DNA from: Coniferiporia sulphurascens
Lineage: Eukaryota > Basidiomycota > Agaricomycetes > Hymenochaetales > Hymenochaetaceae
DNA length: 64,000 nucleotides
Reading direction: 5' to 3'
NCBI GenBank assembly: GCA_002794785.1
Contig: NBBA01000004.1
Span: 496,001 to 560,000 of the forward strand
Shown here: piece by piece, positions 27,797 through 38,504 of the stretch
Numbering within the stretch: position 1 is the first letter of the stretch
How the letters are laid out: each line of letters starts with the position of its first letter
Made by a program: the position numbers and the translations under genes
Notes under the pieces: generated by a model
Seen by the model: the letters and a program-made list of their open reading frames with translations, nothing else
Databases searched by the model: none
Told to the model about the DNA's origin: nothing

Positions 27797-30171
27797 GCAC
27801 GGCTACGCGTGGTGGAGCTCTTCCACGTCATACGCATGGGGTGAGTGTGGTGCTGCGCCCCCTGTGCGTTACAGACGGACACGAATACGACCGAGCAAAA
27901 AAGCAAGATTTCGGGCGTCTAACTTGTAAGAAACGATTAGCCCTCTTGTCCCTCCCTCTCCGCCGTCCACCCGGCCCTTCTCTCTCCACTCCACTCAAAT
28001 TGCATACCTCCGTCTATATACACGACTACATGCGTTCGCAATACGCAGAAGACTACAGACTACATTCGCTAAACATTGCATTCAAGAATCATCCGTGCAC
28101 TCATTCTCATTAATGTCCCGACCCACGAAGACTCCTCCCGACGCCCCCTGCCTACGGCCACGACTATATCTATATCTCCTTCGTTCCTCGCGTATATTTA
28201 CTCTGGCGTATTTTTTTTCCCTCCACGATACGGCGTAGCACAGACGTTCATATCGGTTTCTTTTCTTTTTCTGATAGTGATATGAGGGCGACTGCTGCTG
28301 CTTGCTGCGGACGTTGTAATGGTATATCTATGTATGTGTACTTTAGTTTATTTTGTTTCGTGCCCGACCGGACCCCCGACCCCTTTCTTCTTTCCCTTTC
28401 TTAGCGCTTCGTTCTTTTTCTTTTCTTTTTTTGCTATGACATGGCTGCTGTCTAAGTTACGCGGGTGGATTGAATAAAGAACTTACACAAACAAATGCGA
28501 ATGTTCGCGTCCCACGATCATGCGGCTGCGATGCGTTTGAGCTAGGACTTGGACTTGGACTTGGATCAGAGATTAGTGATTAATGATTAATTGAGGGACG
28601 CGGGCGCGCGGTAAATGGTAATTAGTGTAGAGCGCACTGTAGAGCGAAAGCGGTTTGGTGTCTACGTTGCTATGGCTATCTGCGTCGACTTCGCGGGAGA
28701 TACTGTATAGTGTATACTAACTATAGAGAGAGAGAGAGACTGTGACTGCGGTGCGTGAGTACTGAGTTATGATGGACGAACGTGAACGTTAATTTTAAAT
28801 AAGAAAGATGTATAGGAATTACGGAACTACGTAGGAGCGCTGAAGGGCGCCGCCGGTACTTGAAGTTGCAGTAGATGGGATTCAGGAACGATATATATGG
28901 ATAAAGAATGAATGAATGGGAATATAGATGTGGATGTGGATGTGGATGTGAATGCGATTAACGCGCCTCGAACATCCCCCTGGTGATTGATCGTTGACCA
29001 TTGAGCTCGGAGGGAGCCGACCGCCCCCGCGCCGCCGGGGCGCCGGGTAGGGGCTTAATAGAGAGGCGCCGACGCCGACGCCGACGCCAGAGTCAGAGTC
29101 AGAGTCAGCGCCAGCGACGCGGGAGGCGTTTGTCAGCTTCTTCCGAGTCGCTATGGTTTGCCTGTTATAGACGAGAGGTGCGAGTGCGGCGGGTGACTCG
29201 GAGGGGGATCTGCGCGCTGTGAGGCTGGTGTGGAGAGTGGGGTGAGGGGGGGTGGGAGGTGGGAGGGTTTTGAGGGCGATGCAGATGCGCAGGCGGGCTG
29301 GGGGCTGACGGAGGGGCGGGTGGGCGAGAGCCTAAGAGAGTTGTTTATTAACCAAGAGGGGAGTGCGAAGAGGGGAGGTTCTGGGACCCCCGTAGCTAGA
29401 TGCTGGTCCTGGAGAACGGTTGGCGACGGGCGAACCTGCAATAACGATTAGGGTGATTGAAATTGGAGAAGAATTGAGCGCAGGGAAGGATAGAAGCGAA
29501 TTTTAAGGCCCGGGGATATGAAAGGGAGGGAAATACGGGATGAATAGCATAAGAAGAGGGAAGAGGGAAGAGGGGGAAAAGAGAACTTCGAGGTACTTCT
29601 ATGCGCCCGGTCCAAGCCCCGCATCAATGAGACGGCGGGATAGCCGAGTGCCTTTAACTATCCTGACGCCCCCGGTGCTGCGAAGGGCTTTATAGACTGG
29701 GCGCAAGTGGTCCGACGAGGATGTAGAGACGGGCGGAGCGCAGAGGAACCGAGTGCCTATGGCCCCCTGGCATACGCACCCGTTGTCGCCGGTCGGAAGG
29801 AGTATCTCAAACCGAAAGAACGAACAACGGAGGAGTAATTGGGATGGGATTGGGATGGGAGATCAATGACGGGGGAATTAGGCGAATAGAGGCGAAAACA
29901 GGGAGAAAGACTTTTTTTCTTTTTCTTTGATGTTTTTAGCGCCTCCCAACTTTGGACACTTAGACGGCGAGCAGAGAAGGCGCGTGTCATCATCTCCCCC
30001 GCTCGCAGCTCAAGAATGGAATGGGGAATAACGTACACTTTCCTGTCAGGAGGTTGAGACGGGAACTTCCGTTCAGGAAAGTGACGATATCGAAAGGGGG
30101 AAGTCGAGTATATGAAGATGAAGACTGGGTCATGAACGAATTTGAAAAAAAGAAAGCCTAATCGCGCAGAG
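27797..30171. other. long intergenic region with short tandem repeats
   Basis: No gene supported in 2.4 kb. It contains T-rich 3' flank after the CRIB gene and several simple repeats: GGACTT units at 28545-28564, GATGTG units at 28927-28950, GCCGAC units at about 29068-29088 and AGTCAG units at about 29089-29107. The ORFs here are G/C-skewed artefacts without motifs. Confidence 0.6.
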
Positions 30172-31925
30172 TCATGAACCAAGGGAATAGGAAAAAGAAT
30201 TAGTCAGGCGGAACGGAAGCGCGGGCGCACCAAGGCATGATATCCACCGTCCCTCGTTCCGACAAGTCCCCCGTGCGATTCGTGACACGATCGCTCCCAA
30301 TACTCCTCTCGACGCCGCAGGTCTTCGTTCCTCGTCTCTCGAGTCGGTGGCATTCGGCATCCCAAACCGCCCCCGGATCGACATGACTGAACCGACAGTC
30401 AGTGAAAGCGTGCTTCTAGAAATGTACAATTCAGGCAGATCAGGCGTGTCATTCTCTGCGTCAGACGATGTCGACACTAGATTAGATGAGCTGTAATGGT
30501 TACCAGCGAATGAGTCCCGATGATCACGGCAACCCGACGCCCTGAGCCGTAACTCTTCGACGGCGGAAATCGAGCAATCGGACTCCGGAAGAACGTGCCT
30601 GTCTACATCTCGTCGGAGTCCGCGATCCGGGTTCCTTCGGTTGATCAGAATGTCGATGGCGGCAGTGCGCTTCTTCACGGCAACTTGCACGATGCGTATG
30701 AAGGCGTCGGGCTGGACCTCTACGACCGACAGACCGACGGCTCGGGGTACGACTTCTGGAACGAAGCCGGTCCCCGAGCGTCGCGTACACGCTCGGTCGA
30801 TGCGATCCAGAACCAATCTCCCGACGCTCGTCCTTTCCTGCCTCGATTGTGAGTGACCGGTCGCCCGACGTTAGGCTTTAGCCGCGGCATCACGAAGTTG
30901 TTACCGCGGGACGAATAAAACCATCTCCTGCACAGAACGCGTTCGTCAATAAGAGCATCCCTGATGATTACCTTGCTAACGTCAATAACGCGTCTTGGAG
31001 GCGCCCACTCAGATGGAACCAAATAATCGCGCATTTCCATATGTATCCAGTCGATAAGGGAAAAGTATGGCTGTCACTTCGCACCCGCAACATTCAACTT
31101 TTCGTAAGGATTGGTCGAAAGTAACTGAATCATGAGGTTATAAGTAACCGGGTCAACTGCACACTTCAATGTGAATGTCGTAACTCCTGTTGCCTCCATA
31201 AGCCGTCTCTTACCTCTCTCTGTGGAAAGGAAGAAATCCGAATGTCATCTCATGGAACATGCATCCTAATGAGTACATATCGACTTGATAAGAGTGATAC
31301 TTGCCAAAGGGTACTTCCGGAGCCATGTTCCCAGCGCGCCCCAGTTGCTAAGCAAACATTGAATAGGCTCAATATGGTATGCGCCGCCCTTGTTCACGCT
31401 TACTGAACAGGTCCTGCTCGAAAGACAAAAATCAGTAAGAGCAGCATTCCCTACAGCGTCAACGAGAATGTTCTCTGGCTTAATGTCCCGGTGCATGACA
31501 CTATACCGGTGTATATGCTCGGTGATCGCGACGCATTGTGCCATGACGAACTTGACATGTTCCAGAGAAAGTTTGCCGCCGTCCCTAACTATCTCGTCCC
31601 TAAGCGTCTCACTAGGAATGTACTCTGAGACGAGATACAAGTTGTGAAAGTCCCAGGAAGACTCAATTAGGTCGGGGAAGAAACTAGATCTGTCATGCAT
31701 ACTAAAGTAAGCTGTAAATTCTTGTTCATCATTCAGAAAATTGGTTGAAAACGTCCTTTAGAGATTTGAACGCCGGACAACCTTGACGGCGATGAGGTTA
31801 CGCTCGCCGCTAAGAAACGTCTCGGCAAGGGAAGACTGTACTGAAACCACCTTCACCAAGCTTCTTCCTCAAAATGTAATCGCAAAGCCGACCGATGAGA
31901 GCGTCGCGGGTGGGTGTCCCTCTTG
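30172..31925 (-). pseudogene. decayed protein kinase gene
   Basis: The order of kinase subdomains is clear on the minus strand. A Gly loop LGEGGFSTVF lies at about 31870, the VAVK-type strand (NLIAVKVV) is next, then LYLVSEYIP, HRDIKPENIL, DFC in place of DFG, and after an intron AGNMAPE and the helix VDMYSLGCMFHEMTFG. Later come LLSTNPYEKLNVAG and PYFSLIDW. The gene is broken: a frameshift between RDVS and GERNL (about 31805-31822), an in-frame TAA at 31758-31760 and an in-frame TGA at 31074-31076, none removable by a plausible intron. The region down to 30172 keeps a long open frame (LPELYISRSTLSLTVGS), probably the old C-terminal tail. Confidence 0.75.
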
Positions 31926-32429
31926 ACGTCTTTGGCTAACAGAGGCTGGTCAAGGCTGTGAGAACATGGACTAGTAGTGCATTGGACGTACCATAGCGAA
32001 CATTTTTGTCGTAGAAACATCAGGACGAAACTTCCTGTGAACCTCAGAAAATCAAGTTCAGCAGAGTAGAATCCAATACGCGATGGTAGTGGATCAGGGG
32101 AAAGGAAGTTTAGGACCCCAAAGATGTCTTATATGGAGCACGCTGGGTGTACAGCAGAGCTGCAGGTATTTGACCATCGAGCTTTGGGACGAGTCCGGAA
32201 TCATGCACTGCAGTGGGGGCTGACAGGATGCGGATTACTATGTGACTGGCGCAACATGAACTCAGGCCTAGACTCCGTGGGCGGCATTCTTCTGAGTAAT
32301 GCCTGAGTAATAAAACAATGTGTATGCACGGCGTTCTCGAAATATGTTCTCTGTGCGCATCGCGGTAGTTGACCGTCAGTGCCAGACACAAACAGGTCGT
32401 CCACTGGAGATATGACGCGTCGACAGATC
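31926..32429. other. intergenic region before the LINE insertion
   Basis: No feature recognised. It ends at the left copy of the LINE target-site duplication. Confidence 0.5.
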
Positions 32430-32443
32430 ACGTGACCGTACTT
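32430..32443. repeat. left target-site duplication of the LINE
   Basis: ACGTGACCGTACTT, identical to 41199-41212. Confidence 0.88.
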
Positions 32444-32694
32444 TTTTTTTTTTGATTCTCAATTTGTATTCCACTATAGCAAAGTAATTACAAGATGCAG
32501 TTGCCCGACCGACGTATCTAGGGCATTTGTGATGGCATGTGGAGTGGGGTAAGAAGGGGATCTGGCATGGTAAGATGGTTCATTGGTTGGATTGTGGGAG
32601 GGCGGCTACCAAGATGGGTGGCATGAGAAGGTGATCATGGGGGATGGTAATGGTCATGAAGGACGACAGGCGGAGGGGGTGGGGCAGGAGTGGG

Positions 32695-35600
32695 TCACGA
32701 GAAGGCGGAGCACTGGCGAAGAAAGGCAAGGAGCCAGTTCAGCCCGGATTTGCTGCCAAGCGGGGGTGGCGGCGCAGTAGGGGTGTCCCCCATAAGAGGG
32801 GGTCCCATGGTGGGGGCGAGGAGGGGGCAGTGGTTGAGGAGATGCGCCTGGGTTTGAACAGAGGTGCCACACGGGCACGTGATGGGCATGTCAGGGATGA
32901 AGCGGCAGTAATAGTTGCCGAAGTGGCCATGGCCTAGGACGGTCTGGACAAGGCGTGATTGGACAGCTCGGGGGGCAGAGTCCCGGAGAGCGGAGGCGAG
33001 AATGGTGGTAGGCAGGTGGGGGAGGGCTTGGAAGGAGAGGGAGTGGGAGTGTGCACCAGCGGCCAAATAAGTGGTAGACCACATTTCTTGTGAGGTGTGT
33101 AGGCCCTCTTGGCGGATCGTGGAGTAGGTCGAGTAGAAAAGGGGGCGGCCGGAGGGGGGAGGTTGGTAAGTTTGTCCATGTATTCATTCCTGGGGATGCC
33201 AAGATGACCAGGACACCAGATAAGGTGGATGTGGTGATCGGGGGATGCAGCAAGGAAGGGGTTGAGGAATGACCGAAAGAGGATGGAGGAGGATTGGGCG
33301 GGGTGGGGGTGGAGAGAGAGGATAGCTGAGAGGGCAGGCGAGCAGTTGGAGATGAAGTAAATATGGCAGATGGGGGCAGAAGATGGGCAGAGTCGGAAGA
33401 GGGAGGTCCAGTGGAAGGCTTTGGCCAATGTGAACATTTTGGTGTCGAAAGAGGAGCCCGTGGGGGAATAGTAGAAGTGCCCAGAGTCGACATAGGCACC
33501 CCGGTATTGAATGGCGAAGGCAGAGATGGAGACGGGGGAGTGGCAGAGAAGGCAGCGGGAGCTGTTGGTATAGACCAAGAGGTTGGTGGGGTCGTTGGCA
33601 AGGAGGGCGAGCCGGGCGGAGAGAGAGTGAGCAATGGCGCGGCGCACATGTGGGTCATGGGAAGGGGGGGGCGGGTCGGGAAGGTGAAGATGGGGGTGTC
33701 GAGGGGGAAATGCGATCCATGGAGGAGCATGGAAGGGGAAGAGGGGCTCGGAGTCGGCCGAAGAGAGGAAACCGAGGCGGTGGAGAATGGTGGCAGGGCG
33801 TGTCGGAGTAGAGCATAAGTGGCCGACAGGGTTGGGCATGTGTGATGGGGAGGGGCCCCAGTTGGGGGGGAGATGCACAATGAGCTGGGAAGAGCGGGGG
33901 AGCTTGGAAAGGCGGGTGGCGGAGTTGACAAGCATGTGGCGGAGGAGGAAGGGAATGGGGAGGACCGAGAGGATGTGGTGGAGGCCATCAGAGGGGGAGG
34001 TGCAGAAGGCACCAGCAACGAGGCAGAGGGCTTGGTTCTGTGCTGTGACCATCGGCTGGAGGTGGGACTTCTGGCAGAACCCAGTGAACCACAGTTGGAA
34101 GCCGTATGTGAGGACAGGGACGATGAGGGTCTTGTAGAGGATGCAGAAGTTGAAGATGGATAGGCCACAGAGAGTGTTTCCGAGGATGCAGAGGGCAGTA
34201 GCGGTAGAACAGGCGCGATAGGACATGTGGCAGATGTGGGGTTTGAAAGTGAGGAGAGGGTTGAGGTAGAACCCGAGCCAATGGAGTTCGGTGGATGGGA
34301 AGACTGTGATACGGTCGCGACCATCTGGCGGTTGATAGATAAAGGGGAGAGTGCAGGCGGGGATGGAGTGGTGGCATCGGAAGTGTATAAGCTCGTCTTT
34401 GCCGGGGTCAGTGATGAGGCCGAGCCGGTGGAGGGCGGGGTATAGAGTGCCGTAGGACAGGGTGAGAAGGGTGATGTTGGTGGGGAAGGTGGGAGAGAAG
34501 ACCAGAATGAATTTGTCATCCACGTAGGCCTTGAGAGTGCTACCGAGGATGGGTTCGAGCAGCCTTAGAATTAAGGAGGTGTAAATGGAAGACAAGATGG
34601 GTGACACTGGGGACCCCTGAGGGATACCCACAGCTGGGAGGTTGAGGGGCGGATGGCGGTAGTTGTTGACGTTGATGCACACTGAGCAGGAGGTTAGGAA
34701 GGCACGTACCCAGGCAACAATGGGGGTGGGGAAACCGTGAAGGCGAAGGATGTGGAGCAGGTGGCGGTGGTTGATGTTATCAAAATAGCCTTTGATGTCA
34801 AGGGCGAGACCCGAGACACAAAGACACCGTTTATGGGCGATTTGAATGTCGTGGACGAGGGAGAGGCCGGCGTCGATGGTGGAGGAGCAGGAGCAGCCAC
34901 CAAATTGGTTGGTAGGGACCAAGTTGTAGTGACCACAGTCGAAGGTGAGGTGCGTGGCGATAATTTTTTCCAGGATTTTGCCGAGGCATTTGAGGAGGGC
35001 AATGGGGCAGAAGGCACATGGGGACGATGGGTCGGGTTTGTTGGGCTTGGGGATGACGATGATAGTCACCGAGGTCCAGGGATGTACCCCATAGGAGAGG
35101 CAACCCATGAACAAAAGGAGAAGGAGGGATGGGGAGGCAGCATGGGCGAGTTTGAGGTAGGGGTAGGAGATGCCCGAGGGGCCTGGGGCAGAAGTAGAGC
35201 TAGTGCCGGCAAGTGTGGCGTCGATTTCGGACAGGGTGATGGGTGAGAAAGAGCGAGCAGGGCGGGCTGGTGGGTCAAGGGGGTCGCATTCAAGGACCTC
35301 GTCCTTGCGTGGAGGAGGGGGGAAGAAGGTGGAGGCAAAAACGGTGGCTTGGGCAGCAGGGGTGGAGACCATCCCGGTGGGAGTGGAGAGGGGGGGGCAG
35401 ACCGAGCGTCGAGACCCTGAAGACCACTTGGCGAATCGGTAGAGATCCGTGGTGGTGGCATTGCTGAGGAGGTCGGCGGCCCAGGTGCGTTTGGCCTGAG
35501 TGAAGGTGCGGTGGGCTTCGCAGGTGCGGAGGCGGCAGGTGATGGGGTCGTTGGCAGTGCGCATTGCAGCAAGGCTTTGGTCACATGCTGCATTCCACCA

Positions 35601-36569
35601 ATAGGAGTAGGTGAACGGGGAGGGGGATGAGCGGGCCATGATGGAGGACATGGCGAAGGCAAGGGCAGAAAGGAGATGGGAGGCGAAGGCTGTGGTGGCG
35701 TCGGCGGAAGGTAGGGGTTCGTCAGGGAGGGGTCCGAGATGGTCGAGAAACGCGGCGGTCCAGTCAGCAGCCCGAGAGGCATCGAAGCGGAACTTGGGGT
35801 GAGGGTCAGGTGGAACGAGAGAGGGGCCAGAGTGAGAGATGGAGAAAGAAATGGGGATATGGTCGGAGGCAATGGTGGGGTTGTCCAGCACAAGCCATTG
35901 GGAAAAGCGGCCACTGGCTAGGGCTTCATGGGATAAGAGGGTGAGGTCGATGGTGGAGTCGATGCGGTTGGCGTGGCCGTGGTGGGTGAATTGGGAAGTG
36001 TTGTTAAGGAGAAAAAGGGGGGCCATGTCCATCCAGTCAAGGAAGGCTTCGGCAGCAGGGGATGTGTGGGGGGAGGATGTGTAAGACCAGGTGGGGTGGT
36101 GGAGATTGAAGTCACTGGCGACGACTGTCGGGATGTCGTGATCGAGGGCCGTGTCAGCGAGGTGGCGGCAGGTGTCGGCTTGCATACTGGGGCCGTAATT
36201 ATAGGCGTTGACGATGCGGAAGTGGAAGTTGTGAAACCAGACGTCCATGGCAAGGATGTCTTTGTGGAGGTAGAGATCAGGGCGGGGTTGGGTATGGAGG
36301 CCCAGAAAGGAGTGGCGAACATAGATGGCAACATGAGGTTTGACAGGGGAATTAAGGTCGGCAACGGGAAGGTAGCATGTCCATGATGGGTGTTTGGGGG
36401 GGTTAATGATGGGGGTGCCGTCTGGGTTGTCGTCCGAGCGGCGGAGGGCAGAGAAGCCCAGGAAAGGTTCCTGGATAAGGATAATATGGCGTGAGGGGTC
36501 ATTGAGGATGGGCATAATGTGGTCCCCACTCTTGGCGACATTGAGCTGCAGGATAGAAAGGCTCTGCAT
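32695..36569 (-). CDS. LINE ORF2: AP endonuclease, reverse transcriptase, RNase H (C-terminal frameshift)
   Basis: A 1,211-codon open frame runs from 36569 to 32934. The endonuclease shows the ILQLN start, QEP, DFNLHHPTW and SDHIPIS. The reverse transcriptase shows GIPQGSPVSPI and the catalytic AYVDDKF. An RNase H-like region follows, with WCPGHLGIPRNE, but its first catalytic position reads YTNSS where Asp is expected. The usual C-terminal zinc motif (CPCG followed by HLLNHC) is found only in another frame (33084-32695), so a frameshift lies at about 33090-33180. Otherwise the ORF is open, which suggests recent activity. I list it as CDS although this copy is probably defective at its 3' end. 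Confidence 0.85.
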
Positions 36570-36590
36570 TAATATTCGGCCATGGGTTGG

Positions 36591-37544
36591 TCAGCAGGGG
36601 GGGGGGGGGTTAGAGGGGACAGGGGAAAGGTGGGCTGATGGGGGGCGGGGTAGATCAGCTGGGGCCCCCAAAGGGGATCCGAGTTGAACCAAGCGGACGG
36701 GGTTGCGGCGGAAGTAGCGGCTGCAGCGGGGGCAGTCCAAGGAGTCGGAGGCATGGGTGCCATTGCAGTTGATGCAGTGGAAATGATTGCAGGCCTGGTC
36801 TGCAGGGTGGTTGGTGTTGGTGCACAAGGTGCAGTAGAAGCGGTGGCGAAGGGTGGCGTGTTGCCGCAACGAACAAATGTGACATGTAGGCCATTCGAGG
36901 CAGGCCGTGGTGAGATGGCCAAACTTCCAGCACTTGGTGCACTGGGAGAAGTGTGGAAGGTCCTGGAAAGGGGTAGGGAGAGACGATTGCCCAAAAATGA
37001 AAAGGGGGCAGGCGCAAAAGAGTTGGAGGAGAGATCCATCAGGATCCTTGAATGAAAAAGTGATGGAGCTGCGGAGAGACTCGATGGTCTCTGGTCGTTG
37101 TAGCCATCGGGGAGGGTGGGTGAGGCAGAGGGTATTGAAGTGAGGGTTGACAGAAAGTCCCTCAAGGAGTTGGGCATCAGTGAAGAGGGGGCTGGAAGGG
37201 GAGTCTTGGGTAATGATGCGGCCCAAGATGACCTTAGCCCACTTGACGTCCTGGGAGATGGAGAGGGGGTGGTCGGCAGGTACCCGGAAGGCGGCGCGAA
37301 GGAGGGGGTGGATCGCGTCGATGGACTGAATGGTGATAGTGGTAGGAAAGGAGAGGATGCAGTTGCCGGAGTTGTTCCATTCGGCCCCGACCAGACGGAT
37401 ATGCTGGGCGGTGGGGATGGCGAGGAGACTGCGGTGGATTCTGTCGAGGAGAACCTTGGAGGAAGGGCATGTGTCGGAAGGGAGGGGCTGGTCATAGAAG
37501 CGGGTGATGAACCGGGTGAAGTTAACCCGGGATAGCGTGGCCAT
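36591..37544 (-). CDS. LINE ORF1: zinc-knuckle nucleic-acid-binding protein
   Basis: From the ATG at 37544 this encodes about 317 residues with three Cys/His clusters near the C-terminus: CTKCWKFGHLTTAC (a CCHC knuckle), CHICSLRQHATLRHRFYC and a CNHFHCINCNGTH cluster. These are typical of gag-like ORF1 proteins of Tad-type LINEs. Upstream, two frames are open through a Pro/Ala-rich segment back to 37861-37919. Runs of C at 37815-37824 and 37566-37572 make the true N-terminus uncertain (programmed or mutational shift). It stops 21 bp before the ORF2 start. Confidence 0.8.
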   Translation of the reverse strand: MATLSRVNFTRFITRFYDQPLPSDTCPSSKVLLDRIHRSLLAIPTAQHIRLVGAEWNNSGNCILSFPTTITIQSIDAIHPLLRAAFRVPADHPLSISQDVKWAKVILGRIITQDSPSSPLFTDAQLLEGLSVNPHFNTLCLTHPPRWLQRPETIESLRSSITFSFKDPDGSLLQLFCACPLFIFGQSSLPTPFQDLPHFSQCTKCWKFGHLTTACLEWPTCHICSLRQHATLRHRFYCTLCTNTNHPADQACNHFHCINCNGTHASDSLDCPRCSRYFRRNPVRLVQLGSPLGAPADLPRPPSAHLSPVPSNPPPPC

Positions 37545-38504
37545 GGTGCAAACGGTGGCCGGCGGTGGGGGGGGCCGGGAGCAGGGACAGGGGCGGGGAG
37601 GGCGGAGGGGGCAGGGATGACGACACCGGTTGTGCCAGCAGGGGCAGCCCCGGGGAGAGTGGGTCCCACTTGTGGCAGGGGAAGGGCCATGCCAGAAGGA
37701 GGCCCGGGAGCCGTGGGACCGGTAGAGGGGACAGGGGCTTGTGGGGCAGGTGCCTGGGGGGGGGTGGGGGCTCTGCGAGGTCCATTGCGGGGACGACAGG
37801 TGGGGCGAGTGACGAAGGGGGGGGGGCAGCAGAATTGATCCATAGGAAGTGTTAAGCTCAACGGTTACGCGGTGATCGACATCGGGGCTTCCTGATCGTC
37901 GGAACTGATAGTACGGCAACGGGGCTTCCTAGATGTCGTAAGTCGAAAGGGGGATCATTGGTGGGTCTTCTTGATTGACGATGTGGACGCAGTAGGCTTC
38001 TATGGTGAGTCGGATTACGACGAAGCAACTATTTGGCCAAGAGGCGCACAGTTGACTGGTGGTAGCAGATAATGGGCTTGTATGAACAAAGAGCACAAGC
38101 TTAGGGCTTGTGCTACTGAAGTTACATGCTTATATGCTACTCTATGTGTTTGCTACTGTAGCGACTTGGTTAGGTGTGTTTACCAGACTATGGAAGGTCA
38201 TGGAAACTCAAGGAAGGCCTTGGTAATACAAGTACGGTGATCAGTAAGCAAAGCATGTCATGATGGTGCAATAAGGCGTCATCATGGCGTCTTATGGCGC
38301 AAGGTGAATGGGGATGAGTAAGATAAAGAAATGGGGGAGTTGTGCTGACTGATGATGACGAAGAGGAAGTGAGTCAGCGCAATAGGGAAAGTAAAGGAAA
38401 ATTGTAACAGGAAGGATGGCAGGGGCCGCAATAGTGCCGTCAAGGGGGTCGGCGGGCAGGGGTGGGGAAAGATGTGGAGGAGGGCTGCAGAGGCCAATAG
38501 GGCC

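Noticed and set aside
26650..27906. 418-codon minus-strand ORF opposite the CRIB gene
   Set aside because: Low-complexity antisense frame. The plus strand has the splice sites, CRIB motif and coordinated phases.
31062..31079. Very short intron that would remove the TGA in the kinase gene
   Set aside because: A GT...AG pair exists but would be only 14 nt, far below any plausible intron size here (minimum seen about 45).
32891..34519. 542-codon open frame inside the LINE
   Set aside because: Ser/Pro-rich shadow of ORF2 in another frame, produced by the pyrimidine-rich sense strand. It may contribute a few codons at the frameshift but has no motifs of its own.
32934..36569. Interpretation of the minus-strand RT ORF as a retroviral or copia pol
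   Set aside because: It has an AP-type endonuclease at the N-terminus, no integrase or protease, and a poly(A) end with variable-length target duplication, all typical of a LINE.
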